Source of the DNA: Rhizobium sp. SL86
GTDB lineage: Bacteria > Pseudomonadota > Alphaproteobacteria > Rhizobiales > Rhizobiaceae
Assembly: GCF_026672545.1 (NCBI RefSeq)
Contig: NZ_JAPPRJ010000007.1
Coordinates: 101,807 to 165,806, forward strand
Length of the DNA: 64,000 bases
Reading direction: 5' to 3'
A program made the position numbers and the translations under genes. Shown here in pieces: positions 17,413 through 25,542 of the stretch. Position 1 is the first letter of the stretch. Every line of letters begins with the position of its first letter. The notes beneath the pieces were generated by a model. The model made no database searches. It was not told where the DNA came from and was given only the letters and a program-made list of their open reading frames with translations.

Positions 17413-17536
17413 ACGCACCGACAAAGGCTTCGACTATCGCATCCAGGCAGCTGTCCTCGCATACCTGCCGCCACTTCTGCTCTTTCTGCTAGTAAGCGCC
17501 TTGTGGGAGTGGATCGTCCATGCCCGCCCGCCGGAA
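17405..17536 (+). pseudogene. ABC transporter permease, N-terminal fragment
   Basis: The frame starts at ATG 17405, overlapping the ATPase fragment by 8 bp. It encodes a short cytoplasmic tail and one membrane helix (AAVLAYLPPLLLFLLVSALW) ending near VHARPPE, the N-terminus of a TauC/SsuC-type permease. Homology then stops, so over 200 residues are lost. I recognise nothing in 17537-17761. Confidence 0.6.
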
Positions 17537-17761
17537 GGATGTTTATGGCCTACGGAAGGATCGCGGGCCGAGAACCCGGTTTTTCGACGAAGGCGATTAC
17601 GTAACTGCCGACCTGCTGGGCCTTGCCTTAGGAAGACCTTCTGTCGGCTGCCCGTCGATGCATTACAGTCGGGTCGGCCGGCGCACTTTGCCGCGCGCAG
17701 TGGCCGGTAGATACCACGCAGGCAAGAGCCCGCGCGGCCGTCTCGTGGCAATTCTAGTGAC

Positions 17762-18253
17762 CTACGGTTTCTGTTTGTAGCCGAGCGCGGGCGCTCCGTT
17801 TCGCGGACTATGGTAGCGATAGGGCAGGAACTTGCCGTTCATTGTAATTTTCACGCGATCGCCGGCATCGTTGGGCTCGCGCTCCAGCTTCAAATCGAAG
17901 TCGATGGCCGACATGATGCCGTCGCCGAATTCCTCATGGATCGCTTCCTTCATGCTCGGACCGAACACCATCATCGCCTCGAAGAAGCGGTAAAGCGTCG
18001 GATCGGTCGGCGGGGTGAGCGAACTCTCCCCGCGATAGGGAACCTCCATCAGCATCTTGCGTTCGCTGTCGGTGAGGTCGAACAAGGCTGCCGCCTTCTC
18101 CGCCTCGCGCTTCGGCAGCGGCATCTGTCCGAGAAGGGCGGTGATCAGGAACAGTTTCGAATAGCCGCCGATCGCATCCGCGATCGCTTCCCAGGTCAGG
18201 TCCTTGTCGCGCTTGACGTCGAGGATCTTCTCGACCAACTCATGTCTCTGCAT
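17762..18253 (-). CDS. cynS: Cyanate hydratase (cyanase)
   Basis: Cyanase converts cyanate and bicarbonate to ammonia and carbon dioxide (via carbamate). I chose ATG 18253 with an AGGA ribosome site, giving 163 residues. The N-terminal helix-turn-helix-like domain (LTWEAIADAIGGYSKLF) precedes the C-terminal catalytic dimer domain. The catalytic Arg, Glu and Ser are visible in LYRFFEAMMVFGPSMKEAIH and GIMSAIDFD. It is the last gene of the minus-strand operon after the ABC permease and ATPase, which suggests uptake of cyanate or a nitrogen source that releases it. The sigma-54 promoter at 20123-20138 fits nitrogen control. Confidence 0.96.
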   Translation of the reverse strand: MQRHELVEKILDVKRDKDLTWEAIADAIGGYSKLFLITALLGQMPLPKREAEKAAALFDLTDSERKMLMEVPYRGESSLTPPTDPTLYRFFEAMMVFGPSMKEAIHEEFGDGIMSAIDFDLKLEREPNDAGDRVKITMNGKFLPYRYHSPRNGAPALGYKQKP

Positions 18254-18293
18254 TCTCTGTCCTTTCATGGATTGTGAAGTTGGGGCAAGCGGA

Positions 18294-19223
18294 TTAGACG
18301 CCGCTGCCAATCTCGACGACGGGAGGCCTTTTCGCCGACCAACCGGCCTGTGTGGCCGCTTCCACGTCGAAGCTGCCGGAGCGGCTGACGAGAAAGTCCA
18401 TCAGGTGGTTGCGGATGTCGTAATAGCCTGGCAGGTGATGGAGTTCGTTGCGGGCGCGCTCACGCGGCATCGTGTTCCTGACAATTTCCGCGACCCTGGC
18501 ATTCGGCCCGTTGGTCATCAGCACGATCCTGTCGGCCAGATAAATCGCCTCGTCGACATCGTGGGTGATCATCAACACTGTCTGCTCGGTCTCGACACAG
18601 ATCTTACGCACCTCGTCCTGCAGGGTGCCACGTGTAAGCGCGTCGAGCGCTGAAAAGGGCTCATCCATCAGCAGCATCTTAGGTTCGATCGACAGCGCCC
18701 GGGCAATGCCGACGCGCTGCTTCATGCCACCCGACAATTCGCTCGGGCGCTTGTCGAGCGCATAGCTTAGCCCGACCTTGGCGATGAAGGAGGCCGCGTG
18801 CTCGCGCACCTTAGCGCGCGACCAGCGCGGATTGCGGGCAGAAACAGCATAGGCGACATTGCCGAGCACCGTCATCCATGGCAGCAGGGCATGGCCTTGG
18901 AAGATTACGGCCCGGTCGAGCGACGGGCCGGAGATTTCACTGTCGTCAGCGATGACGGTGCCCTCGGATGCCTCGGAAAGACCCGCCAGGATGTTGAGGA
19001 CAGTGGTCTTTCCACAGCCGGAATGGCCGAGGATGCAGACGAACTCGCCCCTTTCGATGAACAGCCATATATCCTCGAAAATGGTGACCGGCGCACCGCC
19101 GCGTTTCGGGTAACACTTGGCTAGACCTTCGATCGAAATCATCTTGCGCCCGGATTTACGGTCTGCAATGTCGGCGGTCTCAGTGCATGCGCCCTTCGGC
19201 ATCAACTTCAAAATGGTGTTCAT
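18294..19223 (-). CDS. ABC transporter ATP-binding protein (nitrate/cyanate NrtD/CynD type)
   Basis: This is the ATPase of the cyanase-linked uptake system. I chose ATG 19223 (MNTILKLMPKGAC), giving 309 residues. Motifs in order are Walker A LGHSGCGKTT, the Q loop in FQGHALLPW, signature LSGGMKQR, Walker B KMLLMDEPFSALD and switch MITHDVDEA. The C-terminal extension (PRERARNELHHLPGYYDIRN) is typical of the NrtD group. It begins 4 bp after the permease stop and cynS follows, forming one operon. Confidence 0.93.
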   Translation of the reverse strand: MNTILKLMPKGACTETADIADRKSGRKMISIEGLAKCYPKRGGAPVTIFEDIWLFIERGEFVCILGHSGCGKTTVLNILAGLSEASEGTVIADDSEISGPSLDRAVIFQGHALLPWMTVLGNVAYAVSARNPRWSRAKVREHAASFIAKVGLSYALDKRPSELSGGMKQRVGIARALSIEPKMLLMDEPFSALDALTRGTLQDEVRKICVETEQTVLMITHDVDEAIYLADRIVLMTNGPNARVAEIVRNTMPRERARNELHHLPGYYDIRNHLMDFLVSRSGSFDVEAATQAGWSAKRPPVVEIGSGV

Positions 19224-19227
19224 GGCG

Positions 19228-20067
19228 CTACTCCTGGAATGTGATGAGACGGGAGATGCCAGCCAGCATCTGGTCAAGGATCATGCCGATCACGCCGATG
19301 ACGAGGATGGCGACGATGATGTTGACGATTGAAAGATTGTTCCACTCGTTCCAGATGAAGTAGCCGATACCCGTGCCGCCGACGAGCATCTCTGCCGCGA
19401 CGATGACGAGCCAGGCGATGCCGATCGAGATGCGCATGCCGGTGACGATGGTAGGGGCGGCGGCCGGCAGGATGATGGTGAGCGCCCGCTTCAAGGGCGG
19501 CACTTCCAGCGTGCGGCCGACATTCAGCCATTCGCTGCGCACGTTAGCCACGCCAAAGGTGGTGTTGACCAGCATCGGCCAAATCGAGCAGATGAAGATG
19601 ACGAAGATCGCCGACTGGCCGGAATCCTTTATCGTGTAAAGGGCAAGCGGCATCCAGGCGAGTGGCGAAACAGGCTTGAGAATCTGGATGATCGGGTTGA
19701 GCGCGCCCGAGAGCAGTGGCGACATGCCAATGACGAAGCCCAGCGGAACGCCGACGATCATGGCGAGCGCAAAACCGAGCAGCACTCGGGCCAGTGAATA
19801 GGCCAACTGCAGGCCGATCCCCTTATCGTTGGGGCCAGCATCGTAGAACGGGTCGGACAATTGCTGGACAAGTGCCCGGCCGACATCAAGCGGCGAGGGA
19901 ATGCCAGCGCCGCCGGCATCCTCGTTCATCAGCGCTGCATATGCGGGATCGGCCCCGCTCGCCACACCACCGCCAGACTGGGTGGTAAAGGCTGTCCATA
20001 CCATCAGTACCAGAACGACGATGGTGCAGGACAACAAGGACGATTGTATGCGGCTCGTCTGCTTCAT
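19228..20067 (-). CDS. ABC transporter permease (nitrate/cyanate NrtB/CynB type)
   Basis: This is an inner-membrane permease. I chose ATG 20067 (MKQTSRIQSSLL) with a GGAAG ribosome site, giving 279 residues. It has about six helices, a periplasmic loop after helix 1 (DPAYAALMNEDAGGAGIPSP) and the cytoplasmic EAA-like loop that contacts the ATPase (EWLNVGRTLEVPPLKRALTI). It heads the permease-ATPase-cynS operon. A sigma-54 promoter lies 56 bp upstream. The cognate binding protein is divergently encoded at 20424-21770. Confidence 0.93.
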   Translation of the reverse strand: MKQTSRIQSSLLSCTIVVLVLMVWTAFTTQSGGGVASGADPAYAALMNEDAGGAGIPSPLDVGRALVQQLSDPFYDAGPNDKGIGLQLAYSLARVLLGFALAMIVGVPLGFVIGMSPLLSGALNPIIQILKPVSPLAWMPLALYTIKDSGQSAIFVIFICSIWPMLVNTTFGVANVRSEWLNVGRTLEVPPLKRALTIILPAAAPTIVTGMRISIGIAWLVIVAAEMLVGGTGIGYFIWNEWNNLSIVNIIVAILVIGVIGMILDQMLAGISRLITFQE

Positions 20068-20122
20068 CTCGCGTCTTCCTTGCTTGGCTGCACCGCCAGT
20101 CGGTCGCCTCGTCAAAGAAGGG

Positions 20123-20138
20123 AGCAATCACCGTGCCA
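20123..20138 (-). promoter_or_regulatory. Sigma-54 promoter (-24/-12) for the permease-ATPase-cynS operon
   Basis: Read on the minus strand the site is TGGCAC-GGTGA-TTGCT, a full match to the TGGCAY-N5-TTGCW consensus with the required GG and GC spacing. It lies 56 bp before the permease start, so transcription depends on RpoN and an enhancer-binding activator. The activator encoded at 21900 is the obvious candidate. Confidence 0.85.
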
Positions 20139-20283
20139 ATTGGTCGCAGCATCAGCGACAAACCGCGGCGCCCGGCATGAAAGGCCGGATTTCAGCCAGA
20201 ATCGACGGATTTTCGATCGCCAGCCAAGACGGGAGATGCCGCAACATTCACAATGCGGGTCAACAATGGCAACGATTGTCGAT

Positions 20284-20297
20284 CTTTGTCGACAAAG
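20284..20297. promoter_or_regulatory. Palindromic candidate enhancer (upstream activator site)
   Basis: CTTTGTCGACAAAG is a perfect 14-bp palindrome between the two divergent sigma-54 promoters, about 70 bp from one and 150 bp from the other. Just upstream is ATTGTCGAT, and the TGTCGA core recurs before the osmC promoter at 23541-23574. This placement suits a shared binding site for the sigma-54 activator. Confidence 0.55.
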
Positions 20298-20366
20298 TCT
20301 GAGGCCAGATGAAGCATCGGAAAAATTGGTTGATATGAATCAAAGCATTACCCGAAATGCCTGCGC

Positions 20367-20382
20367 TGGCACAGTGCTTGCT
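20367..20382 (+). promoter_or_regulatory. Sigma-54 promoter (-24/-12) for the solute-binding-protein gene
   Basis: TGGCAC-AGTGC-TTGCT matches the sigma-54 consensus fully, with GG at 20368-20369 and GC at 20380-20381. The start codon of the solute-binding protein is about 42 bp downstream. It is divergent from the promoter at 20123-20138. Confidence 0.87.
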
Positions 20383-20423
20383 TCGAAACCTCTGTCGAAA
20401 TCAAGAACTGGGAAGGCATCGAT

Positions 20424-21770
20424 ATGGGGAAGTTTTTCTACAAGGGCCGGGCGTTTTCAAGCGGTTGCAGCTGCGGCGCGCATAGCGACCAGGCAAGCCA
20501 TGACCGGGATATCGGCAGCGAGGCGCATCTGCGCGACGTGACCGAACAGGCGCTGCTGAAGGCTGTATTCCCGCATGCGATGGAACGGCGCACGCTGCTG
20601 TCGACCATCGGCAAGGCAACGGCACTTGCCGCCATCGGATCGCTGCTGCCGATCGACCGGGCGACAGAGGCCTTTGCCCAGGCGGGTTCGCTGGAAAAGA
20701 CCAATGTAAAGATCGGCTTCATCCCGATCACCTGCGCGACACCGATCATCATGGCCGAGCCGATGGGCTTTTACGAAAAACAGGGACTGAAGGCGGAAGT
20801 CGTAAAGACCGCGGGCTGGGCCGTGGTGCGCGACAAGACGATGAACAAGGAATATGATGCGGCCCACATGCTGGCACCGATGCCGATCGCGCTCACGCTG
20901 GGCATCGGCTCCGATCCGAGCCCCTTCGTGGTGCCGGCGATCGAGAACGTTAACGGGCAGGCCATCTGCCTCGCGCTGAAGCACAAGGACAACCGCGACC
21001 CGAAGAACTGGAAGGGTTTCCGCTTCGCCATTCCCTTCGAATTCTCGAACCACAACTACCTGCTACGCTACTATCTGGCCGAACACGGCATCGACCCGCA
21101 GACCGACGTCGAACTGCGCGTCATCGCCCCGCCGGACATGGTGGCCAACCTGCGCGCCGGCAATATCGACGGCTTCCTGGCGCCCGACAACGTCGTGCAG
21201 CGCGCCGTCTACGACAAGATCGGCTTCATCCATATCCTATCGAAGGAAATCTGGAACGGCCATCCGTGCTGCTCCTTCTCGCTGTCGAAATCGACCATCT
21301 CAGACATGCCTAACACCTCCGCCGCAATGATGCGCGCCATCCTCGATGCCACCGCCTATGCGTCCAAGGCGGAGAACCGCAAGGAAATCGCCGCCGCAAT
21401 CGCTCCTGCCAACTATCTCAACCAGCCACCGACAGTGGTCGAACAGGTTCTGACCGGTGTCTACGCGGACGGTCTCGGCAATGTCATCAAGGATCCCGAC
21501 CGCGTTACCTTCGATCCCTTCCCCTGGGAAAGCTTCGCCGTCTGGACGCTGACCCAGATGAAGCGCTGGGGCCAGATCAAGGGCGATATCGACTACCAGG
21601 CGATTGCCAAAAGCGTCTATCTGGAAACCGATGCGGCAAAACTGATGAAAGATCAGGGCATGGCGCCGATGTCCGATGCCGCCAAGGGCTTTACCGTTAT
21701 GGGCAAGGCCTTCGATCCGTCGAAGCCGGAGGAATATGTTGCGTCCTTCGCGATCAAGACCTTAAATTGA
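20424..21770 (+). CDS. ABC transporter substrate-binding protein (NrtA/CmpA/CynA type)
   Basis: This 448-residue binding protein belongs to the nitrate/bicarbonate/cyanate group. After a short tail with a CSCG motif, a twin-arginine-type signal is visible (MERRTLLSTIGKATALAAIG) with cleavage likely after AFAQ. The mature domain holds the NrtA-type strand VKIGFIPITCATPIIMAEPM and the ligand region PFEFSNHNYLLRYYLAEHGI. It is divergent from its presumed permease, ATPase and cyanase genes, and both directions carry sigma-54 promoters. Cyanate, nitrate or a related small anion is the likely ligand, but sequence alone does not decide. Confidence 0.9.
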   Translation: MGKFFYKGRAFSSGCSCGAHSDQASHDRDIGSEAHLRDVTEQALLKAVFPHAMERRTLLSTIGKATALAAIGSLLPIDRATEAFAQAGSLEKTNVKIGFIPITCATPIIMAEPMGFYEKQGLKAEVVKTAGWAVVRDKTMNKEYDAAHMLAPMPIALTLGIGSDPSPFVVPAIENVNGQAICLALKHKDNRDPKNWKGFRFAIPFEFSNHNYLLRYYLAEHGIDPQTDVELRVIAPPDMVANLRAGNIDGFLAPDNVVQRAVYDKIGFIHILSKEIWNGHPCCSFSLSKSTISDMPNTSAAMMRAILDATAYASKAENRKEIAAAIAPANYLNQPPTVVEQVLTGVYADGLGNVIKDPDRVTFDPFPWESFAVWTLTQMKRWGQIKGDIDYQAIAKSVYLETDAAKLMKDQGMAPMSDAAKGFTVMGKAFDPSKPEEYVASFAIKTLN

Positions 21771-21899
21771 CCGCAGGGCAGGTGCGTGTCGCCTGCCAGC
21801 GCAAACCATCCTCCAGGCGGGGATCGCTAGCATAGCAGGCGGCGGCGGGGTGCCCAACCTCTCCGCCTGCTATGCGGTGCGAAAACTAGGTGACGTCAA

Positions 21900-23540
21900 T
21901 TGACCCATGACCTCAAAGAGCCATCGTCAGAGCGTCCTCAACTGCCCGGTTCCTGGTGGCGGACGCAGGAAATGTTCCTGATGCAGGAGGTCATGAGCCT
22001 GATCGGCAAGGACCTGCCGCTCGAAAAGGTCTTGCGCGAGATCCTGCACCTGATGTCGGAAATGCTTGGCCTCAACCGCGGCCGCATCGTCCTAAAGGAT
22101 AACGACCGCGGCGATTTCCACATCGCCCATTCCTACGGCCTCACCCGCGAGGAGGCGACGCGCGGCCGCTACCTGCCGGGCGAAGGGATTACCGGTCAGG
22201 TGATCGCCAGCGGCCAGTTGGTCCTCGCGCGCAATATCAAGACCGATCCCGTCTTTCTCGGACGCGCCGTCCATTTGAGTTCGCTGCCGCCTGGCGCCGT
22301 CTCCTTCATCGCCACGCCGGTGAAGATGGAGGGCAGGGTAGTCGGGGCGCTTGCCTGCCACCGCATCCTGCATCGCGACCGGCCGCTTTCCGACGAGTTG
22401 ACGCTGATGAAGATCATGGCGACGCTGATCGGCCAGCTGCTGACCCTGCACGACCGCGTCGAGCGCCAGACGCGGGAATTGCGCGCCCACAACAAGATGC
22501 TCGAGGATGCGCTGAAGGGCGGACGGGCACGCTACGGCATCATCGGCACCTCCCCTGCCCTTTTGCAGGCGATCGCCCAAATCGAGAAGGTGGCGGCCGC
22601 CACCGCCAGCGTGCTGCTTCTTGGCGAGTCCGGAACGGGCAAGGAACTGTTTGCCCGCGCCCTGCATCTGGCCGGTCCTCGACGCGACAAGCCGTTTATC
22701 AAGGTCAACTGCGCCGCCATTCCCGAAAGCCTGTTCGAATCCGAGCTGTTCGGCCACGAGAAGGGTGCCTTTACAGGCGCCATAGACGCCCGCCCCGGCT
22801 GGTTCGAGCAGGCTGGTGACGGCACGATCTTCCTCGACGAGATCGGTGAGTTGCCGCTTGCGATGCAGACGAAACTGCTGCGCACGCTGCAGGAAGGCAC
22901 CGTTATCCGGCTCGGATCGAAGAAGGAGACTCGCGTCAATGCCCGGCTCGTCGCCGCCACCAACCGCGATATCGGCCGCGAGGTGATGCGCAAGAATTTT
23001 CGCGAAGATCTGTTCTACCGCCTCAACGTCATCCCCATCCGACTGCCGTCGTTGGACGAGCGGCAGGGCGACATTCCGGAGCTGGCGCTGTTCTTTGTCG
23101 ACAAGATCAACCGCGAGAACCATCGCAATGTCAGCCTGTCGAAGAGCGCCGTCGATTTCATCGCCTGCCAGTCCTGGCCGGGTAATATCCGCCAACTCGC
23201 CAATTTCGTCGAACGGCTGATCCTTCTGTCGACAGAGACGGTGCTGGAGCGCCAGGATGTCGAACAGGTCCTGCTCGGATCCGCCCCCTCGGCGCCGATC
23301 GCCTCACCGGTCATGGCTGCGCCGGTGATGACGTCGGCCTATCACGGCGAGCGTCCCGCCATGCCGTCGCCGGACCCCGCCTTTCCCTTCCGCCCCTATA
23401 TGAAGGCGACATCGCATGAGCGCGAAACGCTAGAGCGGGCGCTAATGGAGGCGGGCGGCAACAAGACCCGGGCCGCGCAGCGCCTCGGCATGACGGAGAG
23501 GCAATTCTCCTATCGCTGGAAAAAGCTCTCCGCCGCCTAA
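21900..23540 (+). CDS. Sigma-54-dependent transcriptional activator (GAF-AAA+-Fis, NifA-like layout)
   Basis: The 546-residue protein has an N-terminal GAF sensor (about residues 35-185), an AAA+ domain with Walker A GESGTGKE (242-249) and the sigma-54 contact loop GAFTGA (289-294), and a C-terminal Fis-type helix-turn-helix (RAQRLGMTERQFSYRWKKL). The oxygen-sensing cysteine motif of rhizobial NifA is absent, so this is not a nitrogen-fixation regulator. The start appears to be TTG 21900 behind AGGTGA; an internal start is possible. It stands between three sigma-54 promoters and is the natural activator for all of them. The ligand sensed by GAF is unknown. Confidence 0.92.
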   Translation: MTHDLKEPSSERPQLPGSWWRTQEMFLMQEVMSLIGKDLPLEKVLREILHLMSEMLGLNRGRIVLKDNDRGDFHIAHSYGLTREEATRGRYLPGEGITGQVIASGQLVLARNIKTDPVFLGRAVHLSSLPPGAVSFIATPVKMEGRVVGALACHRILHRDRPLSDELTLMKIMATLIGQLLTLHDRVERQTRELRAHNKMLEDALKGGRARYGIIGTSPALLQAIAQIEKVAAATASVLLLGESGTGKELFARALHLAGPRRDKPFIKVNCAAIPESLFESELFGHEKGAFTGAIDARPGWFEQAGDGTIFLDEIGELPLAMQTKLLRTLQEGTVIRLGSKKETRVNARLVAATNRDIGREVMRKNFREDLFYRLNVIPIRLPSLDERQGDIPELALFFVDKINRENHRNVSLSKSAVDFIACQSWPGNIRQLANFVERLILLSTETVLERQDVEQVLLGSAPSAPIASPVMAAPVMTSAYHGERPAMPSPDPAFPFRPYMKATSHERETLERALMEAGGNKTRAAQRLGMTERQFSYRWKKLSAA

Positions 23541-23552
23541 CAATGTCGTTTT

Positions 23553-23574
23553 TTGACAATGTCGATAATGTCAA
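23553..23574. promoter_or_regulatory. Candidate activator site before osmC
   Basis: TTGACA and TGTCAA form an inverted repeat separated by 10 bp, and the octamer CAATGTCG occurs twice at 23541 and 23557. The site is about 105-125 bp upstream of the sigma-54 promoter at 23677, a usual enhancer distance. It shares the TGTCGAT core with the site in the divergent cyn region. Confidence 0.45.
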
Positions 23575-23676
23575 TCGCGATCACCCTGCAGAAGCGGCGC
23601 CGCTCCCCACCGCACAATGCTGAATATCAATATTATCCAATAATTTACGCGATTATCAGTCTCTATATCCGGTGTC

Positions 23677-23692
23677 TGGCATGGCGCTTGCT
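23677..23692 (+). promoter_or_regulatory. Sigma-54 promoter (-24/-12) for the osmC operon
   Basis: TGGCAT-GGCGC-TTGCT fits the TGGCAY-N5-TTGCW consensus with correct GG-GC spacing. The osmC start codon is 57 bp downstream. The gene upstream encodes a sigma-54 activator, supporting regulated use. Confidence 0.85.
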
Positions 23693-23749
23693 AACCTCTT
23701 TTCCAGGGGGGATCACCCCTTCCCTCACACAGGCACAAGAGGAAACACC

Positions 23750-24298
23750 ATGACCGAGACAGCTTCGCAGACCGTGACGACCTACCTGCGACCGATCGAT
23801 CGCGACGGCCTGCTGGCCTTTGCCGAACGCGGCCGCAACAATCCCAACAGCCGCGGCACCAACATCGTGCGCACCGTCTGCGAGGGCCAATACCGGACAC
23901 TCAGCTATGTCGGCGAGCACGAAGCCGTCGTCGTCGACGAGCCCCGGCATCTCATGGGCCAGGACACGGCACCGGCACCGGGCGAGATCGTCTTGTCTGC
24001 GCTCGGCGGCTGCCTTGCCGTCGGCATCACCGCGGTCGCCACCTGGAAGAACGTAAAGCTGTCGCGGCTCGAACTACATATCGAGGGCGATATCGGCAAC
24101 AGCGCTGCCTGGGGCGCTGGCGGCGCCGAACGTGAGCCAAGCCAGATGGGCTTTCAGGAAATCCGCGTCAAGGTCGATATCGACGGCGATGCGACGCGCG
24201 CGGAACTCGACGAGATCGTCCGGCACGCGAACCATTTCTCGCCGGTCGCCAACACGATGCGCAATCCGATCCCCTTCCAAATCTTGCTTACGGACTAA
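23750..24298 (+). CDS. OsmC-family protein
   Basis: This 182-residue OsmC/Ohr-fold protein starts at ATG 23750 (MTETASQTVTTYL) after AAGAGGA. OsmC proteins are thiol-dependent peroxidases or handle reactive sulfur and acyl thiol species. A cysteine lies in the central helix (SALGGCLAVGITAVATWK) and another in IVRTVCEGQYRT. The C-terminal strand region is HANHFSPVANTMRNPIPFQI. It is the first gene of a sigma-54-controlled operon with an acyl-CoA-dehydrogenase-like flavoprotein and a rubredoxin reductase, suggesting it detoxifies an oxidised or sulfur-containing intermediate. Confidence 0.88.
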   Translation: MTETASQTVTTYLRPIDRDGLLAFAERGRNNPNSRGTNIVRTVCEGQYRTLSYVGEHEAVVVDEPRHLMGQDTAPAPGEIVLSALGGCLAVGITAVATWKNVKLSRLELHIEGDIGNSAAWGAGGAEREPSQMGFQEIRVKVDIDGDATRAELDEIVRHANHFSPVANTMRNPIPFQILLTD

Positions 24299-24375
24299 AG
24301 GCCGAACCGCCGCGCCCCGGACACCTGGGGGACGGCACAGGATCATTCCACGCGGACGAGTTTCAGGAGCACCCG

Positions 24376-25542
24376 ATGTCTGCCAGCAGCGCCGCCCTTA
24401 CCATGGATCGAACCATTGCCGCCCGCCCGCCCGCCGCCATTCCAGCGCTAGACATCATCGCCAACATCGCGCAGGTGCAGCTCACACCGATGGCAGTCGA
24501 GATCGACGAAGGCCATTACCCCCTGGAGATTATGGCGGACCTGGGCAAGGCCGGCGCATTCCGCTTCCATCTCGCCGATGGTGGGCACCGCTTCGATCTC
24601 GCCATCAGCGCGATGGAGACGATTAGCGCGGCTTGCGGCTCAACAGGTTTTCTCGCTTGGTGCCATGACGTGATGGGCCTTTATCTGGACCAGAGTGACA
24701 ATGCCGGCCTGCGCGAGCGGCTGCTGCCCTACCACGCCGTCGCCCGCACATTCGGCGGCACCGCCCTGTCCAACCCGATGAAGTCCTTTGCCGGCATAGA
24801 GCCCGTCCTGCTCAAGGCGCGGCCGGTCGCCGGCGGCTATTCCGTCACCGGCAGCCTCCCTTGGGTCAGCCATATTGCACCCGGCCAGTATTGCGCCGCT
24901 ATCGCCCAGATCGAAGTGGAGGCCGGTTGCGAGAGCCACGAAGTCATGTTCCTGCTGCCCTTCGACGGCCGCGCCCGGCTTCGTACCTGCCCGAAATTTT
25001 CCGGCATGGAAGGCACCAGCACCTGGGGCATCACCCTCGAGGACTTCTTCGTACCGGTCGCAGATATCATCGCCGATCCGGTCAAGCCGTTCATCGCCCG
25101 CATCCGCGCTTCCTTCATCCTTCTACAGACTGGCATGGCGCTTGGCGTTGCCCGCGGCGCGATCGCAGATATCCGCGCGGTTCACGGCCATCTCGCCCAT
25201 GTCAACCAGTATCTGTCGGATGGCGCCGACGAGTTGGAACCCGAACTGGACGCGCTGCGCGCCCGGATCATGGCGCTTGCCGCAACCCCCTTCGACACCT
25301 CCCGCGATTATCTGCTTAACGTGCTCGATGCCCGCGCCGAAGGGGCGGAACTCTGCCTGCGCGCGGCGCAATCCGCCCTGTTGCACCAGGGCGCGAGTGG
25401 CTATTTGATGACCTCCGCGCCGCAACGGCGCATTCGCGAATCCCATTTCGTCGCCATCGTCACTCCGGCGATCAAGCATCTGCGCAGACTGATGGCGCAG
25501 CTCGAGCAGGATCCCTCCCCGGCTCAGGAGCAGGGCCGATGA
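24376..25542 (+). CDS. Acyl-CoA-dehydrogenase-family flavoprotein
   Basis: The 388-residue protein starts at ATG 24376 with CAGGAG upstream. It has the dehydrogenase/flavin-monooxygenase three-domain layout: helices (LEIMADLGKAGAFRF), a beta domain (GGYSVTGSLPWVSHI) and a C-terminal helical bundle. The block GTSTWGITLEDFFVP matches the GT/S..W.L.N..VP region of this family. The usual catalytic glutamate is not evident, so a flavin-dependent monooxygenase of the SfnB/DszC type is possible. It overlaps the rubredoxin-reductase gene by 4 bp, which implies that electrons are passed between them. Confidence 0.85.
   Translation: MSASSAALTMDRTIAARPPAAIPALDIIANIAQVQLTPMAVEIDEGHYPLEIMADLGKAGAFRFHLADGGHRFDLAISAMETISAACGSTGFLAWCHDVMGLYLDQSDNAGLRERLLPYHAVARTFGGTALSNPMKSFAGIEPVLLKARPVAGGYSVTGSLPWVSHIAPGQYCAAIAQIEVEAGCESHEVMFLLPFDGRARLRTCPKFSGMEGTSTWGITLEDFFVPVADIIADPVKPFIARIRASFILLQTGMALGVARGAIADIRAVHGHLAHVNQYLSDGADELEPELDALRARIMALAATPFDTSRDYLLNVLDARAEGAELCLRAAQSALLHQGASGYLMTSAPQRRIRESHFVAIVTPAIKHLRRLMAQLEQDPSPAQEQGR

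Noticed and set aside
17520..17780. An 86-residue frame after the permease stump
   Set aside because: No ribosome site, no known motif, and its C-terminal end overlaps cynS on the other strand.
21900..23540. Annotation as nifA
   Set aside because: The domain layout is similar, but the oxygen-responsive cysteine motif is missing and no nif genes are near.
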